From: CAWCWN01 sp963799245 | Lineage (GTDB): Bacteria; Chloroflexota; Ktedonobacteria; Ktedonobacterales; Ktedonobacteraceae | Direction: 5' to 3' | Length of the DNA: 64,000 bases | NCBI GenBank assembly: GCA_963799245.1 | Contig: CAWCWN010000006.1 | Location: forward strand, 62,001 to 126,000 | In this document: piece after piece, positions 34,336-43,564 of the stretch | Position numbering within the stretch: position 1 is the stretch's first letter | How the letters are laid out: every line of letters starts with the position of its first letter | The notes under the pieces: model-generated | What the model was told of the DNA's origin: nothing | Databases searched by the model: none | Seen by the model: the letters and a program-made list of their open reading frames with translations, nothing else | Program-made: the position numbers and the translations under genes

Positions 34336-36210
34336 ATGGTAGATATGAACCACTTGCTTGGTCGCAACCTTGGCAACTGTGCGCTTGAGCGCCAGGTTGG
34401 TAGTGGAGGAATGGGAGTAGTCTACCTGGCGCAGCAGTCACGGCCACGGCGTACCGTCGCCGTGAAGGTGCTGATGCCCGAACTGTTGCCGAAGTCAGCG
34501 CTTCTCTATTCCGAGTTTCTCGCCCGTTTTCGACGCGAAGCCGATGCCATCGCCGCGCTCGATCATGTGAACATCATTCCCATTTACGAATATGGCGAAC
34601 AGGAGCAAATTGCCTACCTTGTCATGCCCTATGTGACGGGAGGTACGCTGCGTCAGGTCCTGGCCAGGCGCGGCACACTGCCGATCAGCGAGGCCGTGCC
34701 CATTATCGAGCAGGCTGCCTCTGCGCTCGACTATGCCCACGCGCACGGCATTGTTCACCGCGACCTGAAACCCGGCAACATTCTCTTTCATGCCGATGGT
34801 CGCTTGCTTCTGACCGATTTTGGGATTGCCAAGGTGGTAGATGCGTCTGCAGCGACGGATCAGACTGCGCCTCAAACCCTGACAACTACAGGTACGATCA
34901 TAGGCACGCCTGAATATCTCTCGCCGGAGCAGGCGACGGCCAGCGTGGTAGATGGGCGCTCGGATATCTATTCACTGGGGATTGTGTTATTTCAAATGCT
35001 GAGCGGGCAGGTTCCCTTTAGCGGCGCGACGCCTGTGGCAATTGCCGTGAAGCATGCTATGGAGGAGCCACCGTCGCTAACACAGCTGAATACCTCCCTT
35101 AGCCAGGCCGTTGAGGAGGTGGTGAGAAAGGCCCTCGCGAAAAGACCGGCGGATCGCTTTGCTACAGCCGGCAATTTCGCCCGCGCCCTGGGCGCGGCCG
35201 CTGCTGAACAGCATGGCGAGCAGGCTACTGAATTCTTTGGCGGAGAAACGATGAAGGACGAGGACAGGGTACCCGTCGTGATCAGGAGCGCGCATAAAGC
35301 TGGCGAGGTGCCCGACGCACAGGTGCCCTCCTCTCCTGCTCATATCGCGCAGACGCCGCGTGTACAGGCGCAGGTGTACCCACGCCCCGAGCCCAGGAGC
35401 CTGACGCCAACGCGTCGCAAGAGTCAACAGAGGCTGTGGGCCATGTTCCTGTGCGGGGCGCTCGCGGTCTTACTTTTCGCCGCGGCCGTATTTCGCTTCG
35501 GGCTGCTAGGTCAACAGCATGCCTCCCCGCCCACCGTCGGGCAACAGGCGTCGAGCACAGCCATAGCTCAGCAGACCGCTGCGTCCGCTGCCAGCAGGGT
35601 TCCTAGCACTACGGCGACGCTGCCTGCGCCCTCCGTACATGCCGGGTCGCTCCTCTATGGATCTGTGCTGCCGGCCTGCGACCCTCAACAGAGCAGCCTA
35701 TGGAGCCCGACGGCGGGCGTGCAGGTCAACTGCGCCTCCTCCGCCCTGACGCTGACGAATACCGCTGGCAGCGATGGTCAGGGTGTCTATCTGAAAAGCC
35801 TGCCTGGAGGAGCCCCTGTGCCGAATAACTATGTCCTGGAGGTACAGGTGCATGTCAATCAAGCGGCTTCAGCGGCATTCGGTATTTTCTTCCGTACGCA
35901 GAGCGCGGCGAACCAGAAAGGAGCATTTGCTTTTCTGGTCAGCACCTCGGGCAACTGGGTGGGCAATATCTATGACAATGGGAGCGGGACGCCGAGTGAC
36001 ATTTATGGGCGTCAGGGCCCGGCGCTTGCCGCCAGCGGTTTCACGACAATAGACGTCGTTGTTGATGGAGATGTGTTTGCATTGTATTTCAACGGGGTTA
36101 AACAGGGGGCTATAACGAGTGGGAATTACCCCTCCGGGAACCTCGGCCTTGTGGCGGAGCAGGGCAGCGTGGCGCAGTTCAAGAACCTGGCTTTGTATGC
36201 GCTGCAATAG
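34336..36210 (+). CDS. Receptor-type Ser/Thr protein kinase with LamG-like ectodomain
   Basis: 624 residues. Complete Hanks kinase: Gly loop VGSGGMGVVYLA, VAVK (K44), HRDLKPGNILF (141-151), TDFG (160-163), TPEYLSPEQ and DIYSLGIVLFQM. After a 90-residue linker, a membrane helix (WAMFLCGALAVLLFAAAVF, about 370-388) and a Ser/Thr/Ala-rich stem, the ectodomain of about 190 residues has a jelly-roll pattern: EVQVHVNQAASAAFGIFFRT, IDVVVDGDVFALYFNGVKQG, NLGLVAEQGSVAQFKNLALY. This resembles laminin-G/DUF1080 sugar-binding folds, so it may sense a glycan (inference). Its ectodomain is unrelated to that of the three tandem kinases. Confidence 0.92.
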   Translation: MVDMNHLLGRNLGNCALERQVGSGGMGVVYLAQQSRPRRTVAVKVLMPELLPKSALLYSEFLARFRREADAIAALDHVNIIPIYEYGEQEQIAYLVMPYVTGGTLRQVLARRGTLPISEAVPIIEQAASALDYAHAHGIVHRDLKPGNILFHADGRLLLTDFGIAKVVDASAATDQTAPQTLTTTGTIIGTPEYLSPEQATASVVDGRSDIYSLGIVLFQMLSGQVPFSGATPVAIAVKHAMEEPPSLTQLNTSLSQAVEEVVRKALAKRPADRFATAGNFARALGAAAAEQHGEQATEFFGGETMKDEDRVPVVIRSAHKAGEVPDAQVPSSPAHIAQTPRVQAQVYPRPEPRSLTPTRRKSQQRLWAMFLCGALAVLLFAAAVFRFGLLGQQHASPPTVGQQASSTAIAQQTAASAASRVPSTTATLPAPSVHAGSLLYGSVLPACDPQQSSLWSPTAGVQVNCASSALTLTNTAGSDGQGVYLKSLPGGAPVPNNYVLEVQVHVNQAASAAFGIFFRTQSAANQKGAFAFLVSTSGNWVGNIYDNGSGTPSDIYGRQGPALAASGFTTIDVVVDGDVFALYFNGVKQGAITSGNYPSGNLGLVAEQGSVAQFKNLALYALQ

Positions 36211-36302
36211 GTAGCCTCACCCTTGAAGCACAATTTGCAGCCTGGCATGTCCATGTGCCGAATTGGGGGCGAGCCAAAAGTATGGTATGATTGATTGAGT
36301 AG

Positions 36303-36500
36303 CAGAACTGGCCATTCCCTCCCCATGCCTATCAGATCCAGGTGCGGGTAATGCGTGCCAGGCAGTTGCTTCAGATGGGCATGCCATGCGTGGATGTTGC
36401 GCTTGCCTTAGGTTTCGCGGATCAGAGTCACTTCAGCAAACACTTTAAACGCATCGTCGGTGTGCCTCCAGGCGTATACAGCAGGGCGCGCAAAAAATAG
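36303..36500 (+). pseudogene. C-terminal fragment of an AraC-family regulator
   Basis: The frame has no good start and encodes only the second helix-turn-helix of an AraC protein: PHAYQIQVRVMRARQLLQMG, VDVALALGFADQSHFSKHFK, GVPPGVYSRARKK, stop. An in-frame stop lies just upstream at 36300-36302. The 5-prime 200 or more codons with the ligand domain are absent. Fragment next to the broken azlC gene, which such regulators sometimes accompany. Confidence 0.82.
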
Positions 36501-36546
36501 CAATTTCAGACAAGACTTCCCGCCCGCTGCTTTCTATAATGGCGCA

Positions 36547-37245
36547 ATGACAACGCCACGTTCTGAATTCTTGCATGGTATCAGGGATGAGCTGCCGGTC
36601 CTGACAGGGGTATTACCCTTCGGCATGATCTACGGAATATCCGCCACGAGCGCGGGCATCCCGGCGGGTATCGCGCAGGCCATGTCATGCCTGGTCTTCG
36701 CGGGTTCGGCGCAGTTTGTGGTCGTTCAGCTCATCGCGGCTGGTACGCCCGCGCTCGTCGTCATCCTGACCGCATGTATCGTGAATATTCGCCATCTGCT
36801 CTACAGCGCCTCCCTGGCGGACTACACACACAGGCTTCATCCGCTGTGGAAGTGGCTGCTGGCGTATCTCTTGACCGACGAGGCCTATGCGGTAACTATC
36901 TCCCACTACCGCAGAGGCGGGAAAGACACGCTCGGGCACTGGTATTTCCTGGGAGCCGGTTTAGCGCTGTGAACGACCTGGCAGTTGAGCAGCGCCGCCG
37001 GCATTTTCCTGGGAGGGCATATACCCGCGAGCTTGTCGCTGGACTTCACCGCGACGCTTACCTTTATCGCGCTCGTCGTGCCTGCACTCAAGGATTTCGC
37101 CAGCAGAACCGCCGCGCTCGGCGCCGCGCTGTGCGCCCCACTGGTCGTCGCGCTGCCGCTCAAGCTGGGGATAGCTGTGGCCGCCCTGGTGGGCATCGCC
37201 GCCGGTCTGATGCTTGAGAGCAGATGGGGCAGCAAAGAAAGCTAA
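36547..37245 (+). pseudogene. azlC: AzlC branched-chain amino acid exporter subunit, internal TGA
   Basis: From ATG 36547 the frame reads as AzlC (LPVLTGVLPFGMIYGISATS, FAGSAQFVVVQLIA, IVNIRHLLYSASLADYTHRL) for 141 codons, then meets TGA at 36970-36972, and continues in the same frame for 90 codons with normal AzlC sequence (TTWQLSSAAGIFLGGHIPAS ... LGIAVAALVGIAAGLM). At that place the family usually has Trp (L-A-L-W), so TGG to TGA is the simplest change. Unless read through, the product lacks its last two or three helices. azlD follows intact eleven bases later. Confidence 0.88.
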
Positions 37246-37255
37246 GGAGCCGGGT

Positions 37256-37588
37256 ATGCCGCAGGAAATGCTCTGGATTACGCTGAGCGCTATCGGGCTG
37301 CTGACCCTGGCTACGCGCCTGTCCTTTATGGTGTTCATGGGCAAGGCGCGGATCTCACCAATGCTGCGGCAGGCCCTGCGCTTCGTGCCGGTCGCGGTGC
37401 TGTCAGCGCTTATCGCGCCGGCGCTGTTCTTGCCCGCGGGCTCGCTTGACCTGGCGCCTGGCAACAGCCGCCTCGTCGCTGGCATGCTCGCGATACTTGT
37501 AGCCTGGCGCACGAAGAACGTTCTTCTGACGATTGTCGTCGGCATGGCCTGCCTGCTCATTTTGCAGGCGCTGCTCGCTTCCCCTTAG
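37256..37588 (+). CDS. azlD: AzlD branched-chain amino acid transport protein
   Basis: 110 residues with four hydrophobic segments: EMLWITLSAIGLLTLATRLS, LRFVPVAVLSALIAPALFLP, LVAGMLAILVAW and VLLTIVVGMACLLILQALL. This is the size and pattern of AzlD, the small subunit of the AzlCD exporter. AAGGAG lies six bases before ATG 37256. The partner gene azlC just upstream carries an in-frame stop, so AzlD probably has no full partner in this strain. Confidence 0.9.
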   Translation: MPQEMLWITLSAIGLLTLATRLSFMVFMGKARISPMLRQALRFVPVAVLSALIAPALFLPAGSLDLAPGNSRLVAGMLAILVAWRTKNVLLTIVVGMACLLILQALLASP

Positions 37589-37741
37589 CTGCCGTGGCGG
37601 CGAGCTACGAGGGCAGACACGCCCCGACGTTATCTGAGTGAGTCGGCAGGTCAACCACTGCTTGGAGAGCAGGTCTCTTCGGAGACGGGCCACACTGCCG
37701 GCGCTGCTTAGAAGCCCGGCCGCGTTTATGCGACGGGAGTG

Positions 37742-40700
37742 TCACTCTCGCAACGCCTCGGTTGGCGTAACACGCCCGGCCTGCCACGCAGGAAGCAGGG
37801 CCGCCAGCAACGAGGCCAGCAGCGCGATCCCCACGATCAGGCCCAGTTCACCCCATGGGATGGCGAAGGTCAGGCCGGTGTGAAATTGCTCGAAGAAGTC
37901 GACCGCGAAGATGTTTCTGGACAGAATCAGGCCGAGTATGCTGCCCAGCAGACTGCCCGCGCAGCCTACGAAGAAAGATTCGCTGAGGAATGCCCCTTGA
38001 ATCAAGCGGCGGCCGCAGCCGAGCGCCCTCAGCATGCCGATCTGCTGGCGGCGTTCGATCACGGCTCGTGTGCCGGTAATGGCCAGAGCAGTGACGCCGA
38101 GCAGCAAGATCATTCCAACGGCTGCCAGCAGTACATTGCTGAGCAGGATACGTGGCCCGCGTACCGACCAGATCTCATCTTCCAGCACCGTCGTTTCCAG
38201 GCCGTTATCGAGGAAGGCGGAACCAAGCATGAAGGCCAGGGCGCGTTTATCCTGGCCTGGTGCGACCTTGAAATAGTAGGTGACGAATTCAGGCTGGGCG
38301 GGATCAAGCGTGAAATTGCTATAGGCGGCGCGCGAAATGTAGAGCCCGAAATGCTGGCTGTCGCTGTTATCCACCACGCCAATAATGGTCAGCTTCCTGG
38401 CGGTATCGTTCTGGAGGCCGGCCACCCAGACCGTTGGAGGCGGGAAGGCTGCCTCACCCTGGTAGACGCCACTCATCGCAAAGGTGAAGTAGGGGTCGAG
38501 GCCGGGTGGGTAGTTCGGCACACCCGCATTGGAGGCGGAAGGTGAGTTCGGGTCGTAGACTGAGGCCGGGCTGCCAGGGCGCGCGGGAAGCGCGGTCTGG
38601 TCGATCAGCGCGTAGTTGGGATGTGACTGCAGGGCCTGCCAGATCGCTTCGTCGCTCGCGAAGCCCCTGGCACGCGCTAGCAGGTGCAGCCCATAGCCCT
38701 GTAAAAAGCCGCCGCTGACCACCTGCGCAGGGTAGATGTGCCATGCCGGCAAAGGCGCGCTCGGCTGAATTACGCCCATCTGCGTAGATGCTTGCACGCC
38801 GATGGATGAGAAAGCGCTGGGATTGATGCCATGTTGCAGCAGGGCCGTGCGTATGTTGGGAATGCCTTTAAAGTATGCGACCGCCTGTATGTCGTAACCG
38901 CCGGTCTGGAAGTTGATATTGGTGTAGGTATTCTGCATGGCGTTGGTAATTACCGCCATCACCGTCATCGCGAAAATGACGAGGCTGAACATGATGACGT
39001 TCAAGCCAGTGCGGAAACGATGGTGCAAGGGATAGGCCGTCGCCAGCCGGGCCATGAACTGCAGGCCTGGCAGGTGGGCGAAGAGCGCGATAAGCGGCTT
39101 GAGGAGGAAGTCCGCGTTGGCTACCAGCGCCCAGACGGCCGCCACTACCATCATCGCGCCCGCCACGAAGAACACCTCGATGCCGCCCTGAAAGCGCGGA
39201 AGACCCAGGCTCGCGAGCGCATCGAACGGCAGCGCCCAGTACGCCACGATGGTCAGTCCAACCACAGCCGCGAACATACGCTGCAGCGCTCTTCTCCACT
39301 GCGGCCTGCCCAGTTTTACCACGAGCCGATCGAGCAGCGCTCGCAGCAGCAGGCCTGCGCCAACCACAAGCAACGAGAGGCCCAGCGAGAATGGTACGAT
39401 CAACGTAGCCTGCAAGCCGTATTGGAGCAGCCAGGCTCCGATCAACAGGGGCAGGATGCCGAAGCGCGTCAGCATGGATAGCAGCCCGATGAGCGTATCT
39501 GGCAGCTGTGCAAAGAGGAGGCGCCGCATATGCGGCGCCTGCGCGACTCTTTGCAGCAGTGCCTGGATCTGATCCAGCAGTTCGCCCGGCGAGTAAGTCG
39601 GGCGCCCGCTTTCCGGCAAGTTGCGCAGCGCATCCACTACTGTCATACGGCTGACAAGCCAGGAGGCGCTACTCACCGAGAAGAACGTGAAGATCACGCC
39701 CAGGCAGTAGGCGATGACCAGGCTGTGGAGCTGAAAGTTCAGCTTAAGGGGAAAATTGAAGCGCTCCAGAACAGGCCCCAGCAAGAGCACGACCACGGCG
39801 CCAAGCCCGACGCCGATGGCAAGGCCGATGAACGAGGAGATCAGGTCATAGACCGCTCCTTCAAACAGGTACATAAGCACAAGGTGGCGCCGCTGCACGC
39901 CGATGGCGCGCGCTATGCCCATCTCAGTGCGCCGCTCTGCCGCGAGCAGCACAAAGATCAGGAAAATGAGCAGCAGGCCTATCGCCAGTGCGAAGAGCGT
40001 GAACAACGAAAAAACGCGCGCGAAGATGTCGTCCTGCGATTGCGAAGTCTGAACTCCGGCTGTGAGCACCTGGTCTACGTGTACACCAGGCGGTATCAGT
40101 CCCTCCAGATCGATTTGGACCTGGCCGGCGTTACTGTCACCACCGCGCATGGCGATGTAGACTTCAGAGATGGCGTCGCGCAGCCCCTCGATCTTGAGAA
40201 ATGTGCTGTTCTGCGCCAGGAGGTAGGGCTTTTCACCGACCAGCCCACCGTCCGCGATGATGGCTCGCACATGCAGTTCATAGCGTCGGCCCGGCCAGCG
40301 CTGCGAGTAGAGGTAGATCATGTCCCCGGCGTGCGCGTTGAGCAACTGCGCCGACTCGTGATTGAGATAGGCCTCGTTCGGCGCGAGTGAGGCGGTGCTG
40401 TAGTGGCCCTTGCCGTTATCGCCCTGCATGCCGCCAAAGCCCTGCTCGCTGCCAGGGATGATGGCGAGGGCCGTGACCTTGGAGCGCACCTGGCGCGAAG
40501 TGATGTCGGCCACCAGCAGGTCGTTCTCGACCAGCGCGGCCCCCACCGCCGTGATCAGAGGGTTGTTGCGGGTACCTCGACTCACGCGGTGATAGACGTA
40601 ATCATCGAACGTTCCCAGCGGGCCGTGCCCACCTTCGATCGTCTCACCTACGCTACCCAGGTTGTACACGGCTACACCCTGCGCGGCCGCCGTAATCACT

Positions 40701-40921
40701 TCACCGGTGGTCAAAACACTGCTCAGCAGGGTCGTGGACAGCATGAGCGCGAAGACGATCAGCAGCATCTGAACCCGCCGGCGCGGGATATTGCGCACCC
40801 CGATCTTAAAAAATATGGCGTTGCTGACTGCGAGCAGTGCCACGCCGGCGATAATGATGGCGGTTATCACCACCAGGACCGGCATCAATGCATCGAGCGG
40901 TATACCAAATAATGTTATCAT
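37742..40921 (-). CDS. FtsX-like permease, two-core MacB-type
   Basis: About 1059 residues from ATG 40921. An N-terminal membrane helix and a large extracytoplasmic domain lead to a first FtsX core (LFTLFALAIGLLLIFLIFVL, ERRTEMGIARAIGVQRRHL). A middle block of helices and a second external domain follow, then a C-terminal FtsX core (LLAAVGMILLLGVTALAITG, ERRQQIGMLRALGCGRRLIQ). The E-R-R-x-E/Q-I-G-x-x-R-A-L/I-G motif after each core contacts the ATPase in this family. Such permeases need a LolD/MacB-like ATPase, but none is encoded nearby, so the partner must lie elsewhere. Probable role: lipoprotein, peptide or lipid handling, or mechanotransmission. Confidence 0.9.
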   Translation of the reverse strand: MITLFGIPLDALMPVLVVITAIIIAGVALLAVSNAIFFKIGVRNIPRRRVQMLLIVFALMLSTTLLSSVLTTGEVITAAAQGVAVYNLGSVGETIEGGHGPLGTFDDYVYHRVSRGTRNNPLITAVGAALVENDLLVADITSRQVRSKVTALAIIPGSEQGFGGMQGDNGKGHYSTASLAPNEAYLNHESAQLLNAHAGDMIYLYSQRWPGRRYELHVRAIIADGGLVGEKPYLLAQNSTFLKIEGLRDAISEVYIAMRGGDSNAGQVQIDLEGLIPPGVHVDQVLTAGVQTSQSQDDIFARVFSLFTLFALAIGLLLIFLIFVLLAAERRTEMGIARAIGVQRRHLVLMYLFEGAVYDLISSFIGLAIGVGLGAVVVLLLGPVLERFNFPLKLNFQLHSLVIAYCLGVIFTFFSVSSASWLVSRMTVVDALRNLPESGRPTYSPGELLDQIQALLQRVAQAPHMRRLLFAQLPDTLIGLLSMLTRFGILPLLIGAWLLQYGLQATLIVPFSLGLSLLVVGAGLLLRALLDRLVVKLGRPQWRRALQRMFAAVVGLTIVAYWALPFDALASLGLPRFQGGIEVFFVAGAMMVVAAVWALVANADFLLKPLIALFAHLPGLQFMARLATAYPLHHRFRTGLNVIMFSLVIFAMTVMAVITNAMQNTYTNINFQTGGYDIQAVAYFKGIPNIRTALLQHGINPSAFSSIGVQASTQMGVIQPSAPLPAWHIYPAQVVSGGFLQGYGLHLLARARGFASDEAIWQALQSHPNYALIDQTALPARPGSPASVYDPNSPSASNAGVPNYPPGLDPYFTFAMSGVYQGEAAFPPPTVWVAGLQNDTARKLTIIGVVDNSDSQHFGLYISRAAYSNFTLDPAQPEFVTYYFKVAPGQDKRALAFMLGSAFLDNGLETTVLEDEIWSVRGPRILLSNVLLAAVGMILLLGVTALAITGTRAVIERRQQIGMLRALGCGRRLIQGAFLSESFFVGCAGSLLGSILGLILSRNIFAVDFFEQFHTGLTFAIPWGELGLIVGIALLASLLAALLPAWQAGRVTPTEALRE

Positions 40922-41028
40922 AGACGCTACACTTCCCATAGCGCAGCGAAGGGCTCCTGGATGAATCCAGGGGAATGAAAGCCGCGCCTCTCTTGTTGAC
41001 ACAGGAACCTCTTATCCATGGGGAGGTC

Positions 41029-41814
41029 TCAACTCTGGGCATCCTGCAATGCCTGGTAGAACAAAATCGCCAGCTGGTGGTAGCCAAGCGCGGTCGGGTG
41101 CAGCCCGTCGCGACTAACGTACTCGGGGTGCGCCTTCAAATTGTAATTCTGCTGCGCAAGATCGACCAGGATGATATGGTGCCGCTGAACATTACTGGCG
41201 ATGATCGCGTTATATGCCGCTATCTGCTGGCGCAGGTACAGCTGGTTATAGGCGCTGAAGTGCTGGAGCAGGGTCAGGTCCGGGATGTTGGCGATGGCGA
41301 TGCGCGCGCGCGGCGAACTGGCCTGCAGGCGGCTCAAGAGCATATTGAGGTCGCGCGCATAACTGTTCGCCGGAACTCCAGCGACGATATCGTTCACCCC
41401 CAGCCAGATGGTCACAAGCTCGGGATGTGCGTCCATTGCGACCGGTAGCTCCAGGCTCAGGGCATCATGAATGGTGATGTCCGGGATGCCAAGGTTAATG
41501 AAGTGATAGCGCGAGGCGTTCAGCATGTAGAAAAGGTCGGTGGCCCAGTTTTCATTGTAAGGATCGTCGGTGCCGATGCCGAATGCATCTGATGCCCCTA
41601 TTGCCACGTAAGTCGGCAGCCCCTGCCCTGTTTTTCTGGTCCCGCTGGAGTTGCCCTGGGCGGTTTTTGCCTGTGCAATCTGCAGACAGCCCGTCATGAG
41701 CGGCAGCAACAGGCACAACAACACGATAAGAGGCGGCCGCCGCCGTAGCGGCGAGCGGCCGCGGATATGGTTGCCAGATCGATGCAGTCCATTGGCATGA
41801 TTTCGCGAGAGCAT
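41029..41814 (-). CDS. SGNH/GDSL-type esterase lipoprotein
   Basis: 261 residues. An Arg-rich head and signal sequence (PLIVLLCLLLPLMTGC) with a lipobox LMTGC predict a lipid-anchored secreted enzyme. SGNH blocks are visible: block I VAIGASDAFG with the nucleophile Ser, Gly in FINLGIPDITIHD, block III WLGVNDIVAGVP with Asn, and block V SRDGLHPTALGYHQLA with catalytic Asp and His. All four catalytic residues are present. It likely deacylates a lipid or glycan outside the cell. It lies 107 bases upstream of the FtsX permease on the same strand and may share its transcript. Confidence 0.9.
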   Translation of the reverse strand: MLSRNHANGLHRSGNHIRGRSPLRRRPPLIVLLCLLLPLMTGCLQIAQAKTAQGNSSGTRKTGQGLPTYVAIGASDAFGIGTDDPYNENWATDLFYMLNASRYHFINLGIPDITIHDALSLELPVAMDAHPELVTIWLGVNDIVAGVPANSYARDLNMLLSRLQASSPRARIAIANIPDLTLLQHFSAYNQLYLRQQIAAYNAIIASNVQRHHIILVDLAQQNYNLKAHPEYVSRDGLHPTALGYHQLAILFYQALQDAQS

Positions 41815-41909
41815 AGCATGAACCAGTCTAGCTGGAAGGAATTACGAAGATATAAGCTGCGTTCGCTGGCTCTTTAAACGCAGAGCGCGGCGACAGCCGG
41901 AGCACCTCA

Positions 41910-42491
41910 TCACAGCGACCTCTTGCCTTCTTGCAGCCGCGCCAGGCGAGTGTTGTCCTGTTGCAGCCTGGCTTCGGCCCTGGCCAGCAAGGCGTTGATC
42001 TCCGCCGCGGGCCAGATCACCACGCCGTCCTCATCGGCAATGACCACGTCGCCAGCGCGGATGACGATTCCTGCGATGGAGACCGGGTCGCCGACCAGCG
42101 CTGGGCCATTTTTCCGGGGCGCGAGCGGCGTGACTCCCCGGCACCACACGTCAAACCCCATCTGGCGGATCTCCCCGGCGTCGCGCACCAGGCCATCCGT
42201 GACGACGCCCGCGATGCCCGCGTTCTGCATTTCGAGCGCCATCAATCCGCCCATAATGGCGGCGCGTGAAGTGCTGCCGCCCGCGACAACCAGCACCGAC
42301 CCGGGCGGGGGAGGCGCTGCCAGGGCCTGGCGCACTGACAGGTTGTCGTCCTGGCTCGCGAGCGCAACAAAGGCCGGGCCGACCGTTCGTGATGCGGTAC
42401 TCAGAGGGCGAATCCAGGCAGGAAGGACGCCGCGCCCCTCGCGCGCATCTGATGCCAGCGTGCTCGACAGCCAATCGGGAAACTCGTGCAT
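41910..42491 (-). CDS. RraA-like protein / HMG aldolase family
   Basis: 193 residues starting at ATG 42491 after AAAGGTGG; the longer frame adds eleven unlikely residues. Motifs of the RraA/4-hydroxy-4-methyl-2-oxoglutarate aldolase family are clear: VLVVAGGSTSRAAIMGGLMA, GVVTDGLVRDAGEIRQMGFD, GDVVIADEDGVVIWPAAEI. The Arg-Asp of V-R-D and the D-E-D-G segment bind the divalent metal and pyruvate in the aldolases. It could be an aldolase or oxaloacetate decarboxylase; true RNase E inhibition is unlikely in this phylum. No pathway neighbour helps. Confidence 0.88.
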   Translation of the reverse strand: MHEFPDWLSSTLASDAREGRGVLPAWIRPLSTASRTVGPAFVALASQDDNLSVRQALAAPPPPGSVLVVAGGSTSRAAIMGGLMALEMQNAGIAGVVTDGLVRDAGEIRQMGFDVWCRGVTPLAPRKNGPALVGDPVSIAGIVIRAGDVVIADEDGVVIWPAAEINALLARAEARLQQDNTRLARLQEGKRSL

Positions 42492-42711
42492 TGAAATCCA
42501 CCTTTCGAGGTTATATGCGTACAAAGCAGCGCTCAGAGCAAGCGGCCTGGTCGCGATAGATCAAAGTGTAGCACAGATGCCCGCGCTGGCACAAGTGAGG
42601 CCTATTGATTGACAGGGCTAATTTAAAAGTCCTAAAGGAGGAAACAAAAGAGCCAATCCTTGCTAGAATGAAAAAATCTCAGCATCTCATGAAAGCGAGG
42701 ACTGACCCTCA

Positions 42712-42792
42712 ATGAACTATATCACGTTAGAAGAAGCAATGGAACAGGTGGGATGGGTAGGGCGATGTAAAAGTTGCCCTGCTTCCCTTTAA
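42712..42792 (+). CDS. Tiny ORF of uncertain status
   Basis: 26 codons beginning MNYITLEEAMEQVGWVGRCK, after GAAAGCGAGG and a TGCTAGAAT extended -10-like sequence at 42661-42669. The peptide is too short for a fold and ends abruptly, so it may be the beginning of a lost gene or a leader peptide. The surrounding 42525-42844 stretch holds nothing else. Confidence 0.2.
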   Translation: MNYITLEEAMEQVGWVGRCKSCPASL

Positions 42793-42844
42793 GCCCTCTT
42801 ATGTTCTAGAGTCGGGTATGTATTGCAGCGGCAACGCGCAGGCA

Positions 42845-43342
42845 CTACTTATTCAGATTACCCGTTCCCCGCTTACCTATTACCTCATTACCTATTATCC
42901 GCCCCCCGGGCGGGGTGCCCCGGGAAGGGTGCGGGTGGGAGTGGCGACGCAGGTAGTTGGCAAGGTGCGCGTTGAAGGTCATCCCTTCATACCATTCGGG
43001 GTAGACCGGGTGGAGCGATTGGAACGCAAGGGGGATGACATGCTGGGCAAACATACTCACTTCCATCGCGCTAAGGAGGGCGCGCAGCTGTTGCGGCTCA
43101 GGCGCACACCACACTTTCAGCTCCGTCCCTGCCGCCTCGCCAGAGGAATGAGGAGGGGGCGCGGCTGCCGCCGCTACGCGTGAATAGCCCAGGAGAGCAC
43201 GCGCTTCGTCCTGGACATCAGCATCTAACCCACTTCCGTCTACCCACTGATGAACGATCTGAAAGAGGTCGTCATCACAGAGCGCTAATAAATCCACCTG
43301 GACTTGCCGGACAAATGACCGGGATTGGCCGTTGAGCTTCAT
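42845..43342 (-). CDS. Hypothetical protein with repeat-derived C-terminus
   Basis: 165 residues from ATG 43342 (AGGAAGGA upstream). N-terminal part: SFVRQVQVDLLALCDDDLFQ, then a His/Pro/Ala linker and PEPQQLRALLSAMEVSMFAQ and PEWYEGMTFNAHLANYLRRH. No family is recognised; the acidic N-terminal half looks like a small helical domain. The last 20 or so residues (RIIGNEVIGKRGTGNLNK) are encoded by a short-repeat sequence (42848-42902), so the original C-terminus was probably replaced or extended when that repeat arrived. Confidence 0.65.
   Translation of the reverse strand: MKLNGQSRSFVRQVQVDLLALCDDDLFQIVHQWVDGSGLDADVQDEARALLGYSRVAAAAAPPPHSSGEAAGTELKVWCAPEPQQLRALLSAMEVSMFAQHVIPLAFQSLHPVYPEWYEGMTFNAHLANYLRRHSHPHPSRGTPPGGRIIGNEVIGKRGTGNLNK
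42848..42902. repeat. Short interspersed TTACCTATTACC-type repeat
   Basis: A degenerate tandem of five to seven-base units of the type TTACC/TATTACC/TCATTACC (TTACCTATTACCTCATTACC inside) followed by a GC palindrome (CCCCCCGGGCGGGG) at 42902-42916. Similar heptamer-type STRR repeats are scattered in some filamentous bacteria. It overlaps the 3-prime end of a gene. Confidence 0.55.
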
Positions 43343-43564
43343 GGAAAATCCTTCCTGACAGCATGTTTGCTTAACGCATAGAGAGCTGAACAATCATGGC
43401 ATGGCGGGAACATCTTCTAAAATTCTCTCAATGCAGAAGACGCCTTAGCCTCTAAGAAGTTCACTCATTATACCACAATCTTATATTCCCTAATAATTAG
43501 AATAACAAAAACTGTAAAATACTTTGTGGGCATATCCAAATATTATCGCGACGTAAAAAGAGTT

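Noticed and set aside
42525..42844. CRISPR or phage attachment region
   Set aside because: The repeats are short, directly adjacent and have no spacer pattern; no cas or integrase gene near.
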